A stretch of DNA of 64,000 nt from positions 186,001-250,000 of the forward strand of contig ML991809.1 in the NCBI GenBank assembly GCA_010094025.1, given 5' to 3'. The position numbers were made by a program, and so were the translations under genes. Origin of the DNA: Viridothelium virens. Its lineage: Eukaryota; Ascomycota; Dothideomycetes; Trypetheliales; Trypetheliaceae. This document shows, one piece after another, positions 32,981-43,954 of the stretch; position 1 is the first letter of the stretch, and each line of letters begins with the position of its first letter. The notes below the pieces were generated by a model that was given only the letters and a program-made list of their open reading frames with translations, was not told the DNA's origin and did not search any database.

Positions 32981-33908
32981 TCATAGCTCAGCGAACCTCT
33001 CTTGTACATCATCTGCATGGACCCGTCGTCCCGTCTTGTCATAGAAGCCGCTCGCAATCCGTAGCCATTCTCTCTCCTTGTCCTTTCTCACCAATTCCGA
33101 AAGGATCTGCAGCTCCTCGAAGCTGAATAACTCATCTTGTGACCATTTCTTCCACTGTGACTCCCCAGACACCAATTCCGATCTACCATCACCTGCCGGT
33201 GCAGCAGCATATCCACGCTTGTTCTTTTTGCCCTTACCCCCTTTCTCCCTCTTCCCTCCCTCTTCTTTCACACTACCTCCATTATTTCCACCCCCGCCTT
33301 CACCATCACCTCCACCACCTCCACCACTCCATGTGGCGCCATCACCGTTGCCGCCGTTGCCGCCGCCTTCTCCTCCACCCCCTCCAACCTCCTTCTGACC
33401 ACCCGAATCTCCTCCGGCGGCATTTTCAGCTGCCTTTAGCTCCTTGAAGCGGGCTTTAAGTTCATGCGGCGGCTTCCCAAGTTCCGCTGCAATCTGTTTC
33501 CATGTACTTTTGCCATCTGCTTTCATTTCCAGGAGCTTGGCGTCTTGCTCGGCCGTGAAGGTGGTAGTTTGCTCCGGACTGGCGGCAGCGACTTCGGTCG
33601 CATTGACATTATTGTTATCGTTAGGTGCATTGTTAGGAGCGCTGTTGGCACCGTCACTGTTGCGATTTTCCTCGTTGTTGGTGCCGGATGTAACTGGCTC
33701 TGCAGTCGTCTCGGGCTGTTTGGCGGCATTCGGGGCAGTCGTCTCGGGTTTCTACGAACACAAGACAAACGTCAGTGATATGCGGTAAGCATGCTTGGGT
33801 CTCTGAAGCTCAGCCGGAGATAATCTTCACCACCTATCACAGTCTACAAACCTGAAAGAGGAAGCCGAGCCCAAGGTTGAGAGTGAAGTGGAAGACGGTT
33901 GATGTCAT
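32981..33908 (-). CDS. Myb/SANT-like protein with poly-glycine linker
   Basis: Exons 33908-33852 and 33751-32981 join in phase 0 (donor GTTTGT) to give 275 residues. A Myb/SANT-like helix bundle lies at about 70-115 (FTAEQDAKLLEMKADG, STWKQIAAELGKPPHELKARF) with the spaced tryptophan expected. A linker of about 60 residues is almost all Gly, Asn, Glu and Lys. The C-terminus has a second helical segment, KKWSQDELFSFEELQILSEL and EREWLRIASGFYDKTGR, which looks like a degenerate Myb repeat. Such proteins are common but uncharacterised in Pezizomycotina. Possibly chromatin-associated; function unknown. The short first exon encodes a hydrophobic stretch (FTLNLGLGFLFQ). Confidence 0.72.
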
Positions 33909-35251
33909 GTTATACAAATGTATTATGATCATCGATGACCTAGATTGAATCGAGGATATCCAAAGTTAGGGAGCAACACGAGTGAAGCCAAATTGTAATC
34001 AGAAGGAAATCAACAGTTAGGGACAACTATGCAGACGGCGCTCCACTATTTATGGGACGCTACTTCTAAAGGCTCGGCCAAGTATCTGACCCTGCGTCTG
34101 TATCCACTGTGGAGCCAAGTGAGGCTTAAAATGACACAGGAAGCCCTCTGTAAGTCAACGCCTTACCTTCATGGTAATTTTGCGCGTTCTCAATGTTCGA
34201 GAACCTCTAGCATCGCAGCTGAATATGTCCAAAAGCGAGACCTTCGGTACTTGTCCTTTTGGGGGCATTTTGGTCGGTGAATTTCGATGAATTCGTGTGG
34301 GGCTGCAAATAGAAAAAGCTTATTGGAAGATGGGAAAGCTAAGATGTGACGATTTTTGACTCCACTTTATAGAAACAATGCAGATGATGCAAGTGACTGA
34401 CCAAGTGTGGTTAATGAGAAGAATTACTCACTAAACATAACAGTGTTTGTCTTGCCTCAGGGTCACACGCTGTGGCAAACAATATGCCCACAATGAACTT
34501 ATCTGCTTATCTGATTGATAGCTCCACTCTTACTGGGTGAATACAGTACAAAGTGAGGTTCCTACCTCGACGTCCGTCTTACATTCGAGGCTGGTATCCT
34601 CAGGCATAAAGCCAGGAATAATCGTATTTGAGGAAGTCTCCATTCCTACTAGAAAAGCTCAAATCCAGAATTGTTGAGTGTCGCCCTGCGATTAGCCTAT
34701 TTATGGTACCAATTCGCTTAAACAAGTGCAACACTAGAAAGCAGTAGTAGTTTTCTCAGAGGAAGTCCGTTTTACATCGCCCAAATTGCCGTGGGTGTAG
34801 GCTACCCATTTGCTCATTGAGCTTTGGGTCTGGCTTCTCTCTACGTGAGTAGAGCTCAAAGAATAGTACAAGCCAATATATAGGAGTTGTTGGAGAGAAT
34901 TTGTTTTGTTTGACTGTTTCAGAAGAAGGGCATATAGGGAAACTGAATTGGAAAGGACCTCGTGTCAAAGGAGAAGCAGCCTAACAGAAGTTGTCTTAGA
35001 GACATGATCACCAGGCGGCGAATTCCTTGGACACCGCTAATGGACGACATTGAAATGTCATGTCGAATGTGCCTATGCCAGTGTTAGGACGACACGACGC
35101 GACAAACGGTTTTTGAGTGTTGCGCGAAATGAAGTCTTCCGACATTTGTCCGAGCTCAAAGGGACAACTTTGCCGGTCAAGCTCTCCAAAGGAATCATTT
35201 CTCCTCGTAGCTTTCAGCTGAGCCTCGAGTCTCTCTTGAGCCTCGGACAAA
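33909..35251. other. Gene-poor stretch
   Basis: 1.34 kb between two divergent genes. No frame over 100 codons with coding character, no repeats or RNA genes recognised. Likely holds the promoters of the Myb-like gene and EMP24. Confidence 0.4.
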
Positions 35252-36082
35252 ATGCTTCCAATTCTATTTCGTGTGTTTGCTTCCCTTAGCATCTTCATTA
35301 GCCTTGCTTCCAGTCACAATGTCCAGATGAAAGCACACTCGCGAGAATGCTTTCATGAACAACTACATGCCGACGACAAAATGACCGTCACCTTCCAAGT
35401 AGGGGATCGAGAATTTGGACACAGCAGTGGAAATCTCGACATCGACTTCTGGGTAATTTATCGCCCCATTCCCATCGCCCTCAGCAGAGGCAATCGCATG
35501 CTGATAAGTAACGCTTTCGTTAGATTCAAACACCTGGAAATACAATGCAAGTCCACGAACGTGGCATCTCCTCAGGCGATCATTCCTTCACGGCATCGCA
35601 AGACGGACGCTATACATACTGCTTCAGCAACGAGCACTCCAGTTTCACAACAAAGGAAGTGAGCTTCAACGTGCACGGTATCGTTTATGTCCCGGAGAGT
35701 GAAGCTCCTCAAGACCCGTTGGATAAGGAAGGTGCGTCAATGCAAGGATACAGTTCTGCTTGCTTGCTATGTCTCGAAGACGGGAGAAAGAGGGTGTCAG
35801 CTAACGGTTACACAGTGAGAGTCTTGTCGGATTTATTAGCCCAGGTCAAAGATGAGCAATCATATATCGTTATGAGGGAACGGACGCACCGCAATACCGC
35901 TGAAAGCACAAATGCTAGGGTGAAGTGGTGGAGCATATTTCAGCTGGGGGTGCTGTTCGGTGAAGGTATCTTCCAGGTTTGGTGGCTCAAGAGGTTCTTC
36001 GAGGTATGGCTTCCGTTCTCTGACAAACATTTACGAGTTGTAACTTACATGTACTCTTCTCTAGGTCAAGCGCGTTGTATGA
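35252..36082 (+). CDS. EMP24: p24 family cargo receptor Emp24
   Basis: Exons 35252-35452, 35524-35731, 35816-36003 and 36065-36082 give 204 residues. Layout: signal peptide 1-21 (LFRVFASLSIFISLASS), GOLD domain with the paired cysteines (SRECFHEQL and YTYCFSNEH), the conserved LDIDFW motif, the neck/coiled coil LLAQVKDEQSYIVMRERTHR, one transmembrane helix (WWSIFQLGVLFGEGIFQVWW) and a short tail RRFFEVKRVV-like (here KRFFEVKRVV) with the FF COPII signal. The coiled coil and tail identify the p24-beta (Emp24) subfamily. It cycles between ER and Golgi to sort GPI-anchored proteins. The last exon is only 18 nt. Confidence 0.93.
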
Positions 36083-36247
36083 TACCCGATTAGATGCAAA
36101 ATGAATACAGTGATGATTTTCGTCAGAATATTTCGTAATTTAATCTTTGGGGTATCTTTTCTAGAATTGCTTCAGTGTTGGACTAAAACAAATTCAGTCC
36201 TAACAAGCCTCCAACGCCACCCCATGGATCTTCTCGATCGCTGTACC

Positions 36248-38355
36248 TCAGAAGCTTTGAGAGCCGAGCGCCTTGTTCGGTAAAAGCGCTATGGATACCA
36301 CACAGCCCAACGTTACACCGCCAGCCAAATAGAGCACGCTGTCCACATTTCCGCCGCTCCCATATAGGTGAGCCGCGATCAAGGGGCTCACGATCCCGAA
36401 TAGCCTTCCCCAAAAACTTGCCACCCCACAAGCCGTTCCTCGAATTGGTGCCGGGAACGCCTCCGGTGTCCATCCGTACAATACCGCATTGAACATACTC
36501 TGGAAGAAGTATTCCATAACATTGAGACCGATGTTGGATTTTTCGTCGTTGATGGCACTGAATATGAAAATGGAGGCGCCCATAAGGCCGGATGATATGA
36601 CCATGGTCCATTTGCGGCCCACGTTGGGAATTTGATAGAGGACGGCACCCAGCATGACTCCAACAACCCCGGGAAAATATATGTATATGTATGAGCGGTA
36701 GGTAAATTTAAGGGATAGATCGAGTGAACTATTCTTTAGGGCGAGAATTTTAGGGAGGTAAAAGCCTGATCGGAGAAAATGTTAGTGTGGGTAATTGAAA
36801 GGATACGGTCGAGTAAAGAACTCCGTTTAACTTACCAGCGACAGTGAAACCCCAATAATCCATAATATAAGTCAGCCAGACGAGAATAGTAAGGCGTGTG
36901 ACCTGCCAATCAGAGAAAAGCATTTTGTAGCGATCAAATTCAAGCCCGACCTTCTCAATCCAAGTCGTCTTTAATTGCTTCGCGCCTCCACCTAGCATAG
37001 GTTCGCCGCTGCCCATTGAGTTGTGCTCTTCGGTCAGGGCTTCCAAAGTTTCCAAAGTAATATCGCTCTCTCGGCCATTGAAACGAGCGATGTATTGTAA
37101 AACTTCGACAGCTTTGTCGTCTCTACCCCGGTACACGAGAAACTTGGGCGATTCCTTAAATCGGAAGATCACGGTGCGGAGGATAAACACGAAAAGAGTG
37201 ATAGCCCCAAGTGTATATAGTAGGTACCGCCAGCCCATGTTGTCTTGTTTGCTGCAGCAAGGAGGCGCATGAGTTTTGCATGAAGGCAACGCGTCGCCTT
37301 GACTGAAATCGGGGTGACATGAGTTGGTGGGTATGAAGCCGTAAGCAATAGCGCTGCAGATGACGACGCCGATAGGCTGGAAAATCGATAGAAGCGCAAG
37401 AAGGAAACGGCGGTTCTAGCGTGGTGTCAGCATCTGTATCCAGCTTCATTCAACTGTCTCAAAGATAGTAAACATTATTGCAGAAAGAGGATGACAAACC
37501 TGGGGAATGAACTCTAGCGTAATGGTAGTGTCGATAGGAATATTCCCTCCTACTCCAAAGCCAACGAAAGCCGTTAGAACTAGGAAAGTATTGTAGGTAT
37601 TGCTACCGCCAAGTCCGATACCAAAGGCAGAAGAGACCAGAACTGTAAGATTAAAAGCCCACTGGCGACCTGCAAATATCGGTCAGCGATACTTCGAATT
37701 TGTCTTTAGTGTTGAATGAGAACAACCAACCTATGATATCGACAAGAACACCCCAAACAAAGGCACCTGCATGCGGGTCAGAAAGTTAGTCCTGAAATGC
37801 AACCCGGGAAGTCGGGTGCAACGGACCCGCTGTTAAACCGCTATTGAAGGAGGTCGATATATTGCCAGATTCGGCGTCTGTCCTTATCAGATCTCCTGTT
37901 TTCCTGAAAAGCTTCGAACGAGCATATTCATACTGCCAAAGCCTAGTTCTTGCTGTAACGGTCCCAGCACAAGACCAAATGCTTGTGCCCAGAGAAGATC
38001 GAGCATGTAACCAAATCCACAGAGGGACCAGATATACCTATAGCTTTATGTTAGCAATGGCAGGGAAAAGCCTGTCTCTGATTGGGCAGTCCGAGGCTCA
38101 GTACCATTGATATCGACCCATTCCATGGGAATCAATTTCGCGATTAATGAGCGTGCATTTCTTCTCGTAGAGGCTAAGACCCTCAAGATCATCGTACTCA
38201 ACGGATGCTCTCGAGCGACCTGGTTCCTCAGGCACAGTAACGTCTGCCGAAGGCTCGACAGAACCATCCTTGAGATCAGTGCCTTCCATGATTGACTCTT
38301 CGGGTGGAAGCAGCTCGTAGTTCGCGCGGGACGAGCGAAAAGTGGTGGGGGGCAT
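36248..38355 (-). CDS. MFS sugar/organic-solute transporter (SVOP/SP-like)
   Basis: Seven exons: 38355-38105, 38037-37934, 37877-37827, 37766-37731, 37669-37500, 37415-36836 and 36765-36248, giving 569 residues. Exons 3 and 4 are only 51 and 36 nt. The first transmembrane segments carry WSLCGFGYMLDLLWAQAFGL and AGAFVWGVLVDIIGRQWAFN, the MFS loop 2-3 motif (D-x-x-G-R-Q/R), followed by FGVGGNIPIDTTITLEFIP. A large central loop includes FKESPKFLVYRGRDDKA, typical of SV2/SVOP-like members. Twelve helices are expected. It is a plasma-membrane symporter by family; substrate is unknown. Intron 3 has an unusual donor GTCCGT, but the frame and family alignment support it. Convergent with EMP24 (166 bp apart). 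Confidence 0.9.
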
Positions 38356-39265
38356 ATTAAACACTTAAAGCCAGGCCATAGGGTGATAGGTCCACCAGGG
38401 TCCTAGTGATGCAGTGATCCCGGGTGACTGTGCGGTGGTGGGTTAGTCGATGGAAAGTTCTTCACTCATCAACGTCGGTGGCTACACCGAGACACCGGAG
38501 AGGAGATAATCAGGAAGATTGGAAGAGGAGCTCAGGAATGGCTAGACTCAAAAGGGCATGGGTGCCTTGCGACGCGGCAGAGCTTGCACGGGGATGGAAT
38601 GCGCCCTGAGACAATCTTGTGTGAGGTCAGGTAGCCAAGGATTCACGATAATCTCCCACCAAGCGCTATGTTGGAATAGCTCTGGGAGCGGTTCGACGAG
38701 TCCGTCGTATCCTAAAGCACTTGCGCTCTTTCCGTAGTTGGTACCCAGTTTCCAGCACGACCCAGATTCTTGCGCACGCGATTCGCAGTGGTGACGTCTA
38801 CGTAGGCCTTAAGGAATGTTAGCTGATTTTACTGCTTAGCGCGGTGTTGCCACCCGACCGTGTCATTCTCCTACCGTTGTACCTACCGCAACTCAACCTT
38901 TGATCAGCATCAGCAAAATAAGCATCCTTTTCCCAGCAGCTCCGATCCGTCCAAGTTAATGGGCTATTAATTACTTTGCTTACCTTGCCAAATGACCATA
39001 CTGTGATTCGTGTCTCCATGTCTCCATTAAGCTTGCCAGGCCCTGTCAACAGTACCTTACCGAAAAACCTCAACACCTGGACATGTGACGATACTTTAAG
39101 CGTAATCATGGGTTTTCGGCAGATCGAACTTCCAGACCTATCTGTAATCAAGTCGCTGGATGGATGCGCAAGTCAACGCAAATTCCTAGGAACCTTTCCC
39201 CAGAGATGAGACGCCAAGCCCAGTACTCTACGCAAACCCTCTCGAGAAGACTAAAGATTGTATTC
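38356..39265. other. Promoter region of the MFS gene and unassigned DNA
   Basis: 0.9 kb with no frame showing coding character. No repeat recognised. Confidence 0.35.
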
Positions 39266-39581
39266 ATGTCACTCGCGCAGTTCGAGCGTCAGTTCCCTGC
39301 TGGCATGTGGATGGATTCGCTGCCATTCCAACTGTCTTTGCTTCTTGGATTTTTTGCTCTTCTGCTTAGGCCAAAGTAAGTCTTGCACTGGTTAGATTGG
39401 ATTCTAGTTTGTCTCCGTGTACATCTCTCCGTTCAACAGGTCTGGTGCGCTTGGAAAGAAATGTCCAACGTCCTTTTCTCAACACCTTAGGCCCAGAACG
39501 TCAATTTCCACTCCAAACACCACATCTCGTCGTTCTGTAGCTCTCGGATATCTCGAGGGAACTGTAAGGGTTGATTGGTAA
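39266..39581 (+). CDS. Possible small spliced gene, unrecognised
   Basis: Exons 39266-39375 and 39440-39581 would give 83 residues. The 64-nt intron has a consensus GTAAGT donor and a CAACAG acceptor in a pyrimidine-rich context, and it joins the frames at phase 2. The product has one hydrophobic segment (LPFQLSLLLGFFALLL) and then a Ser/Thr/Arg-rich tail. The frame is open upstream of the ATG for about 34 codons. I know no homologue; it could be a chance frame or a relic. Confidence is low. Confidence 0.25.
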
Positions 39582-40986
39582 TTGTTAGAGTGGAAAGCAT
39601 TTCTATGGTAATGTGACAGAAACAATCGGAACCAAAACGTGCGCTCTCTGAAAGATTATATGGCAGCGAACAACATTATCGAAGCTGATCTTTTTTTAAG
39701 CTCACAGCATTGGGTTATAGTAAAGGAAAGAGTAATTTTAAACCTATCCTCCTCTGTGGGACACCAGACCTTATCCACGCGAAGTCCGCAAGGAGGGAGG
39801 GGCGCCCTTGTTCATTACGTTGCACTGAAAACGATGAATTCGTCCGTTCCGGATCTGGCCGGGCTTGTCCTTTGATATGATTGTCTTGTTTCGAGTTCCA
39901 AAGAACGAGCTCGCTGCCGCTGGGGACCTTCAGTACCTACGGCTCCAAACAGCTGATATTCAATGCTCCAAAAGCAGATCGCGTGAACAATTCACGAACG
40001 GACAGTTAACTGAAGGTTCTTATAGTTTTGCTAGACGAAAATTCGAGGAGATGATGCCCAAAGTCTTCGATCACACGCTGGAAATCAATACATACCTCGT
40101 GACTGTTATTCCCTTCGGAAGTGTGCAGATAATTAAACTAAAAGTAGGATAGCGGCCGAACTTACGCAGGAATGCCAGCCTCCCCTCCGCACTAACGTTG
40201 TGCCGTTTGCATAAGGTATATAATGCTCATCTTCAGCTTTTTCGCCTAGATCTTATGCTAAAAAGGTATAGCATAAGCCAGAATGTACGGAGTATCGAAG
40301 CCTGCTTCATTGATACATACGTTGTCTTTAATATCTCATTGTGATAAGGTCTTTTCACTGGAGTCTGCTTGCATAGGTTTATGCATTCCCAGGGGAATGT
40401 ATAAAATCTGAGGTGGTTCTATAAGATGTCCTGAAGAACCTTGTCTTTGATCATAGACTGCTGCGAAGTGCTGTGTAGTGCTGACCCAATTTGCCAACAG
40501 TCTCCCTTGAGCCTGCTTAGCCTCTGCTTACCGGTGGCCGGAAAGTTCGGATACGCATTGGCTTGTGCAGCTTTCTTCATATTAGCTCTATTCATGTATT
40601 GGCTGGGCTCCAGCTACTTGACCAGGCGTGCGATGTCAGATGCCCAACCGGTTTCATCAATTTTTGTAATTTATGACTTGTATACTATATAGCTACAGCG
40701 TCAGGAAAGATCGCTAAAGGAATTAAGACGTAGAACGGCCATCCTTTCGCTATGATCTGTTGCTAAGTCTATGTATGCCGGCTGGCTATGCCAATGAACC
40801 TCTTACCGACACCATCCAGACAAAGCGGAGCCCCTCAAGTACCCCTACTCTAGCGAGGTACTGTAGCGGTCAGTATCATGAAATTTGGTCAGAATCGAAA
40901 ATGGATTTGCTCCGCGCCACCAACGCAAAGTGTTTGGTCTTTCCCCGCAATATTGGAGCTTCAGTCTCCAAATATTGTGAAAAGAA
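39582..40986. other. Gene-poor stretch
   Basis: 1.4 kb. Plus-strand frames of 78-95 codons (39639, 39865, 40441) have no motif; the last has a hydrophobic stretch. I see no transposon signatures, but it could be eroded gene remains next to the P450 fossil. Confidence 0.35.
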
Positions 40987-41843
40987 TCAGACCTTGGACT
41001 TCTCCTTCATTTCATCAAATGCCAATGTCCCAGGTTCATCCCATTTTCGCCTGCTCTGAAGTATCATGTCCTGTTCCCAGTGGACAATAATGCCCCGATT
41101 CTCCGTTCGGCATGGCTTTTCTGGGCCTTTGATACGGATTGCGAAATCGCGAAGAAGCTGCAACTGGAAGTTGTCAGCGCCAAGACGAAAACTACAATGG
41201 ATCTGGACCGCGATGCTTACCTGGATGACAAACTTCTGCGACTCGGAGAGCGCTATATTCTTCCCCAAGCATCGGCGACTTCCATAGCCAAATGCAAGTA
41301 CTGCTTTTTGAGTCGAGTCCTTGCTGGGTGTTCCATCCATCGCTCAGTTGTGAACTCTTCAGCATGCTCGCCATGCATTCTGCGCTCCCGATAAATACCG
41401 TATGGATTGGCGGCCACCTCAACCGATTCTGGGACCCAAGTGTCACTCAAGTACATACCGCCTTCGGGAGCATACTGGGGAAGAGTCATTGATACGGAAG
41501 GAAACATTCACAATGCTTCTTTGATACAGGTCAAGAAGTATGGCATGTGCTCCGTCTCTTCGAGGGCAACAGGTTGGGACAGTCGTCCCGACCGGTCGAA
41601 GGCCCCAGTTCCTCCCACCAGTCTTCTGTACACCTGTTCGTGAGTAAGGATGAAATGCAGAAATTCGCCAATGAAGGCTGCAGATATATCTTGCGAGCCA
41701 ACGGTCAGAATGAAATACTGATGTTCGGCTTCTTCGAGGGTAAATTGCCTCCCGGCTATTGGGTCGTATGAACCAGGCTGGTGGGCTGCGGAGGTCGCCG
41801 CCGGGAAAGATGGGAAGGAAGGGTCCACCGAGGATGAGAGAAA
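40987..41843 (-). pseudogene. Cytochrome P450 pseudogene (C-terminal half)
   Basis: Minus-strand sequence encodes the C-terminal half of a fungal P450: helix I region ILTVGSQDISAAFIGEF, the ExxR-helix region up to TCIKEAL, then PSVSMTLPQYAPEGGMYL, VPESVEVAANPYGIYR, ERW, and the haem loop FGYGSRRCLGKNIAL with the invariant Cys, followed across an intact 57-nt intron by LQLLRDFAIRIKGPEKP. Two lesions are visible. A TGA at 41508-41510 falls exactly where the ExxR arginine (usually CGA) is expected. A frameshift between about 41290 and 41340, near an A5 run, separates ERW from the haem loop. The N-terminal half (membrane anchor, helices A-H) is absent; the thioesterase gene begins only 230 bp upstream. 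So it cannot make an active enzyme. Confidence 0.82.
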
Positions 41844-42073
41844 ATATCATCATAACATCTGGTCCTGGAAGAATCTTTGGAGAGAGGTCGAGAGGAAGAC
41901 TGGCATCAAGTGAACAGTACAAGTGTCCGTGAAGAGTCCGAGCGCTTGGTATTCAGAAAAGGAAGACTGTGACTGGAAGGGATTCTTTGCCGCGTTTTCT
42001 GTCGTACGCGAGTAGTGATAGGAGGGCCCAAATGACTTTACCCCGTCGAAGCAACTGCATGGCGGGAATCAAT

Positions 42074-42824
42074 CTAGAGCTTGGATACGGCGCTGACTTC
42101 TACTTTCTTGGCAATCTCGAGAGCTATGGCTTCTACTTTGGATTGCTCGCAGACGAAATAGGTCTTCTGCCGGTCTTGGGACATGATGGCGCCTCTGACA
42201 AGTCCCATCGTTGATCCACGGTGCACGACTTGAGACTCAATTACCACGGTGGCGGGCAACGGAAGGGGTCGGAGGCACGTCATGTTTAGATTCCAGGTTA
42301 AACCGCCAGGAGGCTTGAACCTGACAAGCGTAACCATTAGATCGAGATCATAAAGTAAGAAGTTTAACGCACTTCTGCTCTTCAAACTTTACAGGGAATG
42401 GAATGAAAGCCGAGGCTGTGAATTGATCTATGCAAGATCTTTTTAGCGTAGGTATAGAAGTTTGATTTCTGTAGCCACCCATACCAAGAAGTAATGCTGC
42501 TGCGCCACCATGCAGAATCTCTAATGAAAGCGTTCAGTTTAATGTCGAATTCTCGGCATAGCTTTGGCGACTTACTGCCGCGATTGCTGTATCTCAAGTC
42601 CAGATCTAGCTCGAAGACTGACTTGCCGGTCGACGAGGCATCTATAAGCCGGCAGGTGGTCATGATATGAGCATCAAACATCTTCCTGTGCTTTAGCTAT
42701 GCAGATTGAGTTCGATATATTCAACCCGTACCGGGTCTTTGCTTTCCCGCACCCACCTGGCAAAGAGATCGAATCGGCCCTTGATCTTTGCCATAGCCTC
42801 CTCCCGGTCTTGGGACTTGTCCAT
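42074..42824 (-). CDS. Hotdog-fold thioesterase (PaaI/4HBT-like)
   Basis: Five exons (42824-42757, 42685-42576, 42520-42485, 42427-42373, 42320-42074) give 171 residues. After splicing the hotdog core reads YSNRGKILHGGAAALLLDQFTASA, with the N/D...HGG signature of 4HBT/PaaI thioesterases, then WNLNMTCLRPLPLPATVVIES, VVHRGSTMGLVRGAIM and a final strand TYFVCEQSKV. The family hydrolyses acyl-CoA or aryl-CoA thioesters, usually in the cytosol or mitochondria. Exons 3 and 4 are 36 and 55 nt, and the model rests on phase consistency and this core. The usual membrane or targeting parts are absent. It sits beside the decayed P450 on the same strand; a shared pathway is possible but unproven. Confidence 0.78.
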
Positions 42825-43954
42825 GGCTGCTTATTATTGATGGTCGATCTTGGATTGAAAAACGATTATAGGAAAAAAAAGCTTGCTGGATAGAAGAGCA
42901 GCTGAGTTTCGAAACAAGACGAAGGTCTCCAGCTTCACTCATGCGGCGCGGTCGGACCAAAACGGACAGGACTCCACGCACTAAATAATTAGGAGACGGG
43001 GGCTCCGTCTGCGGCCTTCGGTCCATCGTTCAGCCCATCCTTTGTTTCTCACTAAGCAAAGACGTGTGCTCTGATCCTACTTCACACGCGCTAGAAGCAC
43101 TCTGCCACCGCTGCTACCGACAAGTGGATCGGCGAAGGAGCTGCTGCGCCGCAACAGTGTCGAAAAAGTTAATCTTTATCTATTCAAGCTATCAAAGTGA
43201 TATCTTCTATTGACAAAGGAAAGCAAGGTGACCTCTAAGAGAAAGCCTGTCACCTGCCCTCCGGACCGCCAACTCTCCAGAGCATACAGCTCCACTAGTC
43301 CCGACTTGCTGAGCACACATTTGCTGCTTTGATTTCTCGGGATAAGCATTGTGTGGACTTAGCCCCACTTCTGCACTGCCTGAGCAACTATGTCGCTCCT
43401 TCGATTATGTGCAGTTTCCAGTCACGAAGACATCAGTTTAGTCACTGGCACAATCCGGATAGCATGCCATGGCCTCTATCCCCTAGAATTTCACGTAGTC
43501 CAATAGCTTACTGGAGGCCTCGGTAGCAGATCACGGGCCGACGTTGTCACCAACAATGAAAGTATTGGGCAGAAGCAAATCTCGTTTCGACTTTGTACAG
43601 AGTTCCTGAACGAATAGTGAAGTTGGTCCCATGGTAAGACGGCATAAACACAAGCCTTCCCAAACAATGCCTGGCCTCGATTGTGTATACGCTTCTCGCT
43701 GTTCCTATCACCAAGGCATGCAATTAGGAATGTCAGAGGGATCAGCAAGGCTGAAGAGCTTACCGAGGTCTTCCCAGGTTGTATAAAGCTAAAGAAGGAA
43801 AAATGGACAGATCAGTACCGGTTGTTGTCTGATAATTCAATTAGTACGTTTATACACTCCTGAACCCCTTGTTACTGAGGGACATGTAGAACCTACGAAG
43901 GATAAATATCGGCCACTTCTATTGGCATCGAGAGTTCTTGTTTTACTCTTGGTG
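42825..43954. other. Intergenic region
   Basis: 1.13 kb between the thioesterase start and the F-box-like gene's stop. Only short shadow frames. No repeat or RNA recognised. Confidence 0.35.

Noticed and set aside
36248-42824. Secondary-metabolite gene cluster (MFS, P450, thioesterase)
   Set aside because: No polyketide synthase, NRPS, terpene cyclase or other backbone gene, and the P450 is dead; adjacency alone is insufficient.
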